Of a DNA stretch of 44,099 bases, positions 25,663-32,357 are shown one piece after another. Below the pieces are notes generated by a model. It saw only the letters and a program-made list of their open reading frames with translations, ran no database searches and was not told the DNA's origin. The first letter of the stretch is position 1. Each line of letters starts with the position of its first letter. This stretch comes from Aminivibrio pyruvatiphilus. Its GTDB lineage: Bacteria; Synergistota; Synergistia; Synergistales; Aminobacteriaceae. The stretch spans positions 88,132 to 132,230 of the forward strand of contig NZ_SORI01000008.1 in NCBI RefSeq assembly GCF_004366815.1. The letters are read 5' to 3'. The translations under genes were made by a program, and so were the position numbers.

Positions 25663-26676
25663 TTAGTCCTCCTTGGGGAAAAGAGCCGATATGGCCGGGC
25701 CGTAGGGCGGCCGAAGCACACCCTTTTCGGTAATGACGGCGGATATGAGGTCGCCGTCCGTCACGTCGAAGGCCGGGTTCCACACGGTATAGTCGTCGGG
25801 GAGCATGCCGCCTCCCGGAAGGCGCTTCACTTCCTCGGCCTTCCGCTCCTCGATGGGGATCTCCCGTCCCGAGGGGAGGCCAGGGTCTATGGTGGTCAGC
25901 GGCGCCGCCACGTAAAAGGGGATGCCGTGATGACGGGCGAGCACCGCCAGGGGATAGGTACCGATCTTGTTGGCCGTATCGCCGTTTCCGGCGATTCGAT
26001 CGGCGCCGACGATTACGGCGTCGATTCCGCCCTTCTTCATCAGGCTTCCGGCCATATTGTCGCAGATGAGGGTCACGTCGAAACCGTCCTCGAGAAGCTC
26101 CCATACCGTGAGGCGGGCTCCCTGCAGCACGGGGCGGGTCTCGCAGGAAAAGACCTTTACGTCCTTCCCCGCCTCCCGGGCGGAGCGGATGACCCCCAGG
26201 GCCGTTCCATGGCCCCCCGTGGCCAGTGCCCCGGCATTGCAGTGGGTGATCACAGTGCATGCCGGCGGAAGCAGTTCGGCCCCGGCCCTGCCCATGGCCC
26301 GGTTGCATTCCAGGTCGTCGGCGAGGATCATCCCCGCTTCGGCGAGGAGATTCTCGAAAAGGCCGTCGTCGGGAAGGGAGGCCATGGTTTCCTCCATCCG
26401 GCGGAGAGCCCAGAAGAGGTTCACCGCCGTGGGGCGGGTCCGTACAAGGCGCATGGACGCGTCCAGGGCCGCCGTCCGCCCGTCCCTGGACGCCATGGCG
26501 ACGCCGAAGGCGGCGGCTATGCCGATGGCAGGCGCGCCCCGGACGGCGAGGGTCTCAATGGCCACGGCCACGTCGTCGGCGGTGGTGCATTCGAGGAACA
26601 TCACCGCACCGGGAAGCACCCGCTGGTCGAGAATATAAAGCCGGTTGTTTTTCCAGTACAAAACCGGAGGAACCAT
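25663..26676 (-). CDS. mtnA: S-methyl-5-thioribose-1-phosphate isomerase
   Basis: The 337-residue protein is an MtnA-type isomerase of the eIF2B-like superfamily. It converts methylthioribose 1-phosphate to methylthioribulose 1-phosphate in methionine salvage. It has VRGAPAIGIAAAFG, THCNAGALATGGHGTALG with the active-site Cys candidate in CETRP, ICDNMAGSLMKKGGID and GADRIAGNGDTANKIGTY with the catalytic Asp. An AAGGAGG site precedes the ATG. It is the first gene of its unit, directly after repeat block 2, so its promoter should lie in that block. No downstream salvage enzymes are present here. Confidence 0.93.
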   Translation of the reverse strand: MVPPVLYWKNNRLYILDQRVLPGAVMFLECTTADDVAVAIETLAVRGAPAIGIAAAFGVAMASRDGRTAALDASMRLVRTRPTAVNLFWALRRMEETMASLPDDGLFENLLAEAGMILADDLECNRAMGRAGAELLPPACTVITHCNAGALATGGHGTALGVIRSAREAGKDVKVFSCETRPVLQGARLTVWELLEDGFDVTLICDNMAGSLMKKGGIDAVIVGADRIAGNGDTANKIGTYPLAVLARHHGIPFYVAAPLTTIDPGLPSGREIPIEERKAEEVKRLPGGGMLPDDYTVWNPAFDVTDGDLISAVITEKGVLRPPYGPAISALFPKED

Positions 26677-26710
26677 GAGAAACCTCCTTGTGAAAGCTGA
26701 TTGTCTTTGT

Positions 26711-27483
26711 TTGTCATCCTGAGGAGCGTTATTTATCTGTCAACCTGAGGAGCGCAGCGACGAAGGATCTCGGGTTGAAGACTGTCAAGAATCAAGAGCA
26801 GATCCTTCGCTCCGCTCAGGATGACAAGCAAAACCTGGAGCTCTCAACTGCGAGATCCTTCCCCTCCGGGGACGCGATCACTTCGTTCAGGATGACAAGC
26901 ATGGATCCCGCTTCGCTCGGGATGGCACCCTCTTTGTCATCCTGAGGAGCGCAGCGACGAAGGATCTCGGGTTGAGGACTGTCAAGAATCAAGAGCAGAT
27001 CCTTCCCCTCCGGGGACGCGATCGCTTCGCTCGGGATGGCAAGCATGGATCCCGCTTCGCTCGGGATGGCACCCGCTTTGTCATCCTGAGGAGCGCAGCG
27101 ACGAAGGATCTCGGGTTGAGGACTGTCAAGAATCAAGAGCAGATCCTTCCCCTCCGGGGACGCGATCACTTCGCTCAGGATGACAACCATGGATCCCGCT
27201 TCGCTCGGGATGGCACCCTCTTTGTCATCCTGAGGCCGGTTTTTGGCCGAAGGATCTCGGGGTGAGGCTCCTCCAGAAACAAGAGCAGATCCTTCCCCTC
27301 CGGGGACGCGATCACTTCGTTCAGGATGACAAGCATGGATCCCGCTTCGCTCGGGATGGCACCCGCTTTGTCATCCTGAGGAGCGCAGCGACGAAGGATC
27401 TCGGCTTGAGGACTGTCAAGAATCAAGAACAGATCCTTCCCCTCCGGGGATGCTGTGCGATCGCTCCGCTCGGGATGACAAAA
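26711..27483. repeat. repeat block 2: GTCATCC palindromic units, about 145-bp tandem
   Basis: Units beginning TTGTCATCCTGAGGAGCGCAGCGACGAAGGATC style sequence and ending in CGCTCAGGATGACA or CGGGATGGCA recur with starts near 26711, 26739 (diverged), 26933, 27078, 27221 and 27367. The last four are spaced 144-146 bp. Inside are alternating arms: AAGGATCTCGGG..., GAGCAGATCCTTCCCCTCCG and GGGGACGCGATC. One unit (27221) has the GGCCGG... GGCC variant typical of block 1. The block spans the gap between xseA and mtnA. Apparent open frames in it are formed by the repeats and are not genes. Confidence 0.92.
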
Positions 27484-27506
27484 CCCTTCGCTCAGAAGGG
27501 CACCGG

Positions 27507-28730
27507 TTACGCTCCCCGCTGCCTTCGCAAAGACACCCCCGACACTATCGCAGCGGCGTCGCCGTCGGCGAACCGCAGGTTTACCCCGTCGCCTTCCGAG
27601 AGCATTCCGGCGGAGGTCACGGGTACTCCGTCCTTTTCGCAGAGGCTGTACCCCCGGTCGAAGACCTTCAGGGGCGAGAGGCTGTTCATGGACGCACCGA
27701 GAGCGGCGATCCGTTCCCCGGCAGCAGCCACGGCCCTTGCTCCCGCAGCCCCGAGCCTGGAGGCGAACAACTCAGCGCCGGAAACCCGGAGGGCGATTTC
27801 CCGTTCCGCCACGGTCCTTCCCCTGTCCTGAAAGGAGGCCAGGTCCTTTTCAAAGGACCGGACTTCCCTGTCCATGGCCGACCGGAGAAGGCGGTGCTTC
27901 TGGGCGAGGGAGACAAGAATATCAGCCGAGTCGGGAAAAACCCGCTCCGCCGCTGCCGACGGGGTCGCCGCCCGGACGTCCGCCGCCCTGTCGCTCAGGG
28001 TCTCGTCGATTTCGTGCCCCACGCCGGATACCACAGGAAGGGGACAGTTCCGGACCGCCCGGACCACCCGCTCGTCGTCGAAGGGAGTGAGGTCGTCCCT
28101 GCTGCCTCCGCCCCGAACCAGGAGGACGCACTCGGCCCCTTCAACCCTTCCGGCATTCGCGAGGGCCGAGCAGATCTCCCCGGGCGCCTCGTACCCCTGC
28201 ACCTGGGCCGGAACCACCACCAGGGCGCAGGAAGGCATCCGCTTTCCCGCCACCGCAATCACGTCCCGGAGGGCGGCCCCCGTGCGGGAGGTCACCACGG
28301 CGACCTTTTCGGGAAATAGCGGCAAAGGACGCTTGAGCCGCACGTCGAAAAGCCCTTCTGCTTCCAGCCGCTGTTCAAGTTCGAGCCGGGCCCGTTCCGC
28401 GGCTCCCTGCCCGAGAGGCATCAGGCGGCGGACGATGAGCTGGTAGGCTCCCCGGGGGGGATACAATGAAACGGCCCCTTCGGCAAGGACTTCGTCGCCG
28501 TTTCGGGGCCATTGGGGAACATAGGGGAGATAATTCCGGAAGAGAGCGCAGGAAATACGGCTCTCCCCGCCCATGAGCGTAAAGTAGACGTGGCCGCTGG
28601 TATGCTTCTTCAGCTCCGCCAGTTCCCCCTTCACGACCACCGACTGCAGGACGGGGTCCTGAAGCAGAAGGGACGAAATGCGGAACGTCAGTTCGTCAAC
28701 TGTCAGCTGGTGGAGTTTCCGTTCCGTCAT
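27507..28730 (-). CDS. xseA: exodeoxyribonuclease VII large subunit
   Basis: The 407-residue protein has an N-terminal OB-fold (VVVKGELAELKKHTSGHVYF), the catalytic region (VTSRTGAALRDVIAVAGKR, VRGGGSRDDLTPFDDE and GVGHEIDETLSDRAADVRAATPSAAAE) and a C-terminal coiled coil. It degrades single-stranded DNA with the small subunit XseB. ATG at 28730 has AGGAG about 8 bases upstream and lies inside the 3' end of nusB (35-base overlap). The usual downstream xseB is missing; the gene is followed by repeat block 2. Confidence 0.93.
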   Translation of the reverse strand: MTERKLHQLTVDELTFRISSLLLQDPVLQSVVVKGELAELKKHTSGHVYFTLMGGESRISCALFRNYLPYVPQWPRNGDEVLAEGAVSLYPPRGAYQLIVRRLMPLGQGAAERARLELEQRLEAEGLFDVRLKRPLPLFPEKVAVVTSRTGAALRDVIAVAGKRMPSCALVVVPAQVQGYEAPGEICSALANAGRVEGAECVLLVRGGGSRDDLTPFDDERVVRAVRNCPLPVVSGVGHEIDETLSDRAADVRAATPSAAAERVFPDSADILVSLAQKHRLLRSAMDREVRSFEKDLASFQDRGRTVAEREIALRVSGAELFASRLGAAGARAVAAAGERIAALGASMNSLSPLKVFDRGYSLCEKDGVPVTSAGMLSEGDGVNLRFADGDAAAIVSGVSLRRQRGA

Positions 28731-29196
28731 GGGGCAGCTCCTGTTCCTTCGCTTCCGATCCTCCGTCCGTGCCTTCGGGATACAGAGCCCGGACAATGCG
28801 GCCCAGCACGCCGTTGACGAATTTTCCGGACTCCTCGGCACCGAAGGTCTTGGCGAGCTCCACGGCCTCCGAGATCGCCACAGGAATGGGGATCATGTTC
28901 GACATGACCGACTCGAAAATGGCCATCCTGAGAGCCGCCCTGTCCACCGCCAGCATCCGTTCGGGCCGCCAGCCCGTGACGTGTTCCCGGATGAGATCGT
29001 CGATCTCCCTCCGCCGTTCCCACGCGCCGCATGTCAAAATTCGGGCATATTCCTGAATCTCCGGGTCATCCTCCGCGGGAAAAAGCTCCAGCGCCTGTTC
29101 CGGGGTCTGGCCCCTGCGCAGATCCAGCGAATACAACAGCTGAAGCGCCATCTCCCGGGAACGATGACGCTTCTGCGGCAAAAACGTGCGAATCAA
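28696..29196 (-). CDS. nusB: transcription antitermination factor NusB
   Basis: The 166-residue all-helical protein has the NusB pattern HRSREMALQLLYSLDLR, the central region and VPVAISEAVELAKTFG... FVNGVLGRIVR. It helps antitermination on rRNA operons and binds boxA RNA with S10. The start is inferred as TTG at 29196: GGGAGG lies 7 bases upstream, and an alternative TTG six codons earlier overlaps the upstream gene without a site. The C-terminal tail after LYPEG is acidic and variable. It follows the unknown membrane protein with a 4-base gap. Confidence 0.92.
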   Translation of the reverse strand: MIRTFLPQKRHRSREMALQLLYSLDLRRGQTPEQALELFPAEDDPEIQEYARILTCGAWERRREIDDLIREHVTGWRPERMLAVDRAALRMAIFESVMSNMIPIPVAISEAVELAKTFGAEESGKFVNGVLGRIVRALYPEGTDGGSEAKEQELPHDGTETPPADS

Positions 29197-29200
29197 TCCA

Positions 29201-29683
29201 TTACCTCCCAGCAATGCCCTTCAGTTTCTCCAGAATCCGCTCGCCTTTCTCGGACATAAGAAAAACGGTGCCAAAATAAAAAACCGCCCCCCAGAAAAGG
29301 GTCCAGAAGAAGGGCCGAAAACCTACCATGAACAGCACGGCGATCGCCGCGCCGAGCAGAGCCCATGCCAGGGGCTTCCTGGCGAGGGCGGACAGTTCTG
29401 CCACCGGATCGAAGGGAGTTTTCTCCACCTCGACCCATGATATCCTCACGGAGAAACCCAGTTTCTCCAGCTCTCTGCGAATCCTCCCCTCGGCCGTTTC
29501 CATGCCGGGAGGGGTCTGCCCCTTGGGGTAGGAGAGCATGACATAAAGACAATCCTCGCCTGCGGGAAGGGAAACGAGATCACAGTTGAAAGGCTTCGTC
29601 AGGTATCGCCTGACGAACTGCCGCATCCCCGCCGCAGAGACCGACACGCCGCCGAGGGTATTCCGCTTCCAGAATAAGTACAT
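29201..29683 (-). CDS. unknown two-helix membrane protein between asp23 and nusB
   Basis: The 160-residue product has a soluble N-terminal half (about 1-95) containing FNCDLVSLPAGEDCLYVMLSY, then two hydrophobic segments (about 100-120 and 122-145: LAWALLGAAIAVLFMVGF and FFWTLFWGAVFYFGTVFLM) and a short basic tail. It is thus a bitopic hairpin protein with a cytoplasmic or periplasmic head. No family was recognised. The place next to asp23 is where Firmicutes carry the membrane anchor AmaP, so a similar anchor role is possible, but there is no visible sequence match. The ATG at 29683 follows GGGGTGG by five bases; GTG codons 2-3 upstream are alternatives. Confidence 0.65.
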   Translation of the reverse strand: MYLFWKRNTLGGVSVSAAGMRQFVRRYLTKPFNCDLVSLPAGEDCLYVMLSYPKGQTPPGMETAEGRIRRELEKLGFSVRISWVEVEKTPFDPVAELSALARKPLAWALLGAAIAVLFMVGFRPFFWTLFWGAVFYFGTVFLMSEKGERILEKLKGIAGR

Positions 29684-29725
29684 ATCCACCACCCCTATAA
29701 GGAGAAGGGCCGGTCATACATAAAG

Positions 29726-29739
29726 GAGGGCCGGCCCTC
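29726..29739 (-). terminator. palindrome between asp23 and the membrane protein
   Basis: The perfect palindrome GAGGGCCGGCCCTC lies in the intergenic space, followed on the minus strand by CTTTATG. It could be a weak terminator or attenuator lowering expression of the downstream membrane protein, nusB and xseA. The T-run is short, so this is a low-confidence call. Confidence 0.3.
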
Positions 29740-29752
29740 TCAAGGTCCTTCG

Positions 29753-30388
29753 CTAAAGCTGTTCCACCTCGGGCGGAATCGGTTTCTCGACTTTTTCGGC
29801 TTTTCCCGGCTTTTCCGGCTTCACGGCCGTTTCGGTCTCCTCTTCGTCCTCAGCATCGACAAAGGGTTCCGACACACTCACGGGAGGCTCGTACGCCGCG
29901 GGCTTCTCTTCTTCGGGCGCAGGCTCGGGGGCAGGCGCCGGAATGGGCTTGTCCTGGAAGTAAATACCCTGGACGTTAATGTTCACGGCCTTGACATCAT
30001 AGCCGGTAAACTGCTCAAGGGTCTTCTTGATTGCTTCCTGCACATCCCACGCGGCGTCAGGAATGCGAAGACCGTATTTCACCAGCAAATAGACGTCCAC
30101 GGTCACCACGGGGGGGAACTTGTCCTCCACGGAAACGCGGATACCGTCGCTGGCCTTTCTGCCGATGCCGAGCTTTGAGGCTATTCCGGGGCTCGCCGGC
30201 TGCACGCCGGGAATTGTTGTAAGGGTCTTCTTGGCCAGCTCCATGATCACTTCTTCGCTGATATGGATGCTGCCGTTCACAGAAGAAATCTCGTCGGGAC
30301 CTCCCTGTTCAGCCATCTCGCTCAGTCCGCCTTCCGGCCGTCCGATTTCGTCCATTTCCGGTTCCTGCGATTTGTACATCTCACTCAT
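29753..30388 (-). CDS. Asp23/Gls24 family envelope stress protein
   Basis: The 211-residue protein has an Asp23 domain (about 35-140: GSIHISEEVIMELAKKTLTT..., VTVDVYLLVKYGLRIPDAAWDVQEAIKKT, VNINVQGIYF) and a Pro/Glu/Lys-rich low-complexity C-terminus (EPAPEEEKPAAYEPP... KPEKPGKAEKVEKP). Asp23 proteins coat the membrane through an anchor in Staphylococcus; that anchor is not evident here, but the next gene encodes a membrane protein. GGGAGG lies 7 bases before the ATG. Presence in an apparently diderm genome is notable. Confidence 0.9.
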   Translation of the reverse strand: MSEMYKSQEPEMDEIGRPEGGLSEMAEQGGPDEISSVNGSIHISEEVIMELAKKTLTTIPGVQPASPGIASKLGIGRKASDGIRVSVEDKFPPVVTVDVYLLVKYGLRIPDAAWDVQEAIKKTLEQFTGYDVKAVNINVQGIYFQDKPIPAPAPEPAPEEEKPAAYEPPVSVSEPFVDAEDEEETETAVKPEKPGKAEKVEKPIPPEVEQL

Positions 30389-30421
30389 TGCGAGACCTCC
30401 CTTCCTGAATTGCGTGGTGAT

Positions 30422-30871
30422 TTACCGGTTCTGCTGCGGGAATTCCTTTCCGCAGCCTGGGCACTGAAGGGCTTCGTCCTCTTCGTACTCCTCGGGCTGG
30501 TAATAGAAGATATATCCGCAGGACGGGCACGTCACCGAAAGATAGCTCTCGTCGAAAGTATCCTCGTCTTCGTCTTCGTCCTCATCCTCGTCATCCTCGT
30601 CCTCTTCGTCGCCGTAGACCTCTCCGCTGCACTCCGCGAAGGCTCTTTCCAGCGCGTCGAGGTCCTCGTCGAGAAGGGCGCAGTCATCCGCCAGGTCCTC
30701 GTAAAGATCTCTCTGCTCCTCGATCAGCACGCCCTGTTCGGCGACTTCCTGGGAAAGCGCGTCGAGAGCATCCACCAAGCCGGCGAAAATCTTGTTCTGC
30801 CCCTCATCCTTCACAGGACCCAAACCGTCAAGCAGCCCCTTGAGATAGGCTATTTTCTCCCGTGCGCTCAT
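30422..30871 (-). CDS. CD1247-family protein with acidic run and zinc ribbon
   Basis: The 149-residue protein begins with the helical CD1247-type domain (AREKIAYLKGLLDGLG), then coiled-coil-like helices. Next comes a run of about 20 Asp/Glu residues (encoded by GTC/CTC-type triplets on the plus strand at about 30,560-30,612) and a C-terminal zinc ribbon with CPSCGY ... CPGCGK. The function is unknown. It is conserved beside EF-P in Firmicutes. The acidic linker is encoded by tandem triplets prone to length change. ATG at 30871 is preferred because GGGAGG is 8 bases away, versus 2 from the upstream ATG. Confidence 0.85.
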   Translation of the reverse strand: MSAREKIAYLKGLLDGLGPVKDEGQNKIFAGLVDALDALSQEVAEQGVLIEEQRDLYEDLADDCALLDEDLDALERAFAECSGEVYGDEEDEDDEDEDEDEDEDTFDESYLSVTCPSCGYIFYYQPEEYEEDEALQCPGCGKEFPQQNR

Positions 30872-30895
30872 CTTCATTACCTCCCTTTGTCCGTC

Positions 30896-31468
30896 TTATT
30901 TTTTTGCCCGCTCGAGATACTGACCTGTGCGGGTGTCGACGATAATTGTATCATCCACGTTGATGAAGAGAGGAACGGTGATGGTGATGCCCGTTTCGAG
31001 CTTTGCAGGCTTGCCGCTGCTCGAGACGGTATCGCCCTTGAAGCCGGGAGGAGTGTCGATCACCTTCATCTCCACGCTCTTGGGAATCTCGATCCCCATG
31101 ATCTTTCCCTCGAAGAACTCGATCTGGACCTCCATGTTCTCCACAAGATAGTCCGCCACCGTACCCAGGACTTCCCTGGTGATGGGGAGCTCGTCATAGG
31201 TGGAAAGATCCATGAAGATGTAGTCGTCGCCGCTCATGTAGCTGAACTGGGCGGGTTTCTCGTCGAAAATGATCCGTTCGAACCGTTCGCCGGACCGGAA
31301 GGAGTTCTCGATGATAGAGCCGGACTCGAGGTTTTTCATCTTCGTCCGGACGGTGGCCCCGCCGCGCCCCATCTTGTGGTGCTGAAAATCGATAACTTCC
31401 CAGATGCCTTCCTGCCAGCGGATCTTCATCCCCGTGTAGAAATCCGAGGTATCCACAACCTGCGCCAT
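30896..31468 (-). CDS. efp: elongation factor P with arginine in the loop
   Basis: The 190-residue protein is EF-P, which rescues ribosomes stalled at polyproline. The three domains are visible, ending VDTRTGQYLERAKK; the second OB domains contain PPGFKGDTVSSSGKPAKLETG. The tip loop of domain I reads FQHHKMGRGGATV, so the residue equivalent to modified Lys34 of E. coli is Arg (R35), as in Thermus and in EarP-rhamnosylated types. Start ATG at 31468 has GGGAGG 9 bases upstream. It is the first gene of its unit. Confidence 0.95.
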   Translation of the reverse strand: MAQVVDTSDFYTGMKIRWQEGIWEVIDFQHHKMGRGGATVRTKMKNLESGSIIENSFRSGERFERIIFDEKPAQFSYMSGDDYIFMDLSTYDELPITREVLGTVADYLVENMEVQIEFFEGKIMGIEIPKSVEMKVIDTPPGFKGDTVSSSGKPAKLETGITITVPLFINVDDTIIVDTRTGQYLERAKK

Positions 31469-31555
31469 AACACCCAACCTCCCACAATGTACAGCAAATT
31501 AAAGTAAAATCAAGGGGTATTCCGCCGGGGGCGAACCGACCCCAAAACCTTTCAC

Positions 31556-31584
31556 ATTATACAGGCAACTTGGTTCCTGCGCTA
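31556..31584 (-). promoter_or_regulatory. putative promoter of the efp unit (-10 TATAAT)
   Basis: On the minus strand TATAAT (31561-31556) lies 88 bases before the efp start. The -35 region, expected near 31580, does not match TTGACA well. It lies just outside repeat block 3. Confidence 0.35.
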
Positions 31585-31602
31585 CGGAAGGCTTTTGTTT
31601 GG

Positions 31603-32290
31603 GCTGTCATCCCGAGCGGAGCCCTGTTGTCATTCCGAGCGGAGCGATCGCGCAAGTTTGCCCTTTGCCTGTCATCCTGACGGCGTGCTTTTCCGCCGGA
31701 AGGATCTGCTCTTGATTCTAAAGCTCCTCAACCCCGAATCAACCCCGAGATCCTTCGTCGCAAAACCCGCTCCTCAGGATGACAAACAAGGGCAAGCCCG
31801 AGATTCCTCCCCTCCGGGGACGCGATCGTCGCATAAACCTCGATTTTGCTGTCATCCTGAGCGGAGCGATCGCGCAAGTTTGCCCTTTGCCTGTCATCCT
31901 GACGGCGTGCTTTTCCGCCGGAAGGATCTGCTCTTGATTCTAAAGCTCCTCAACCCCGAATCAACCCCGAGATCCTTCGTCGCAAAACCCGCTCCTCAGG
32001 ATGACAACGATTGTTTCACCCTGAGCAGAGGAATCTTGTTTTGGTGTCATCCTGAGCGGAGCGATCGCGTCCCCGGAGGGGAAGGATCTGCTCTTGACTC
32101 TCAACAGCCTCAACCCCGAGATCCTTCGTCGCAAAACCCGCTCCTCAGGATGACAGCGATTATTTCACCCTGAGCAGAGCGAGGAATCTTGTTTTGCTGT
32201 CATCCTGAGCGGAGCGAAGGATCTCGCTTTTGAGAAAACCCAGAACCAAGAACAGATCCTTCGTCGCAAAACCCGCTCCTCAGGATGACA
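31603..32290. repeat. repeat block 3: GTCATCC palindromic units with a 149-bp exact direct repeat
   Basis: The region between pilQ and efp is filled with arms of the same family: GTCATCCTGAGCGGAGCGATCGCG, GACGGCGTGC...GGAAGGATCTG, GAGATCCTTCGTCGCAAAACC and CTCCTCAGGATGACA. Positions 31637-31785 and 31859-32007 are identical over about 149 bases, separated by a 222-bp offset. Further partial copies follow to 32290. Some arms read 'cattccgagcgga', a diverged form. Confidence 0.92.
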
Positions 32291-32307
32291 GAACAAAAGG
32301 CAACCAT

Positions 32308-32345
32308 CAAAAAAACACGCCCTCCGGAGGAACCCGGAGGGCGCA
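32308..32345 (-). terminator. rho-independent terminator after pilQ
   Basis: On the minus strand GCCCTCCGG pairs with CCGGAGGGC around GTTCCT, followed by GTGTTTTTTTG. It starts about 15 bases after the pilQ stop, inside the end of repeat block 3's flank. Confidence 0.9.
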
Positions 32346-32357
32346 GTGTGCACCAGC

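Noticed and set aside
31595-32173. Open frames across repeat block 3
   Set aside because: The translation is built from the palindromic repeat (recurrent CHPERSDRAS-like words), so it is not a gene.
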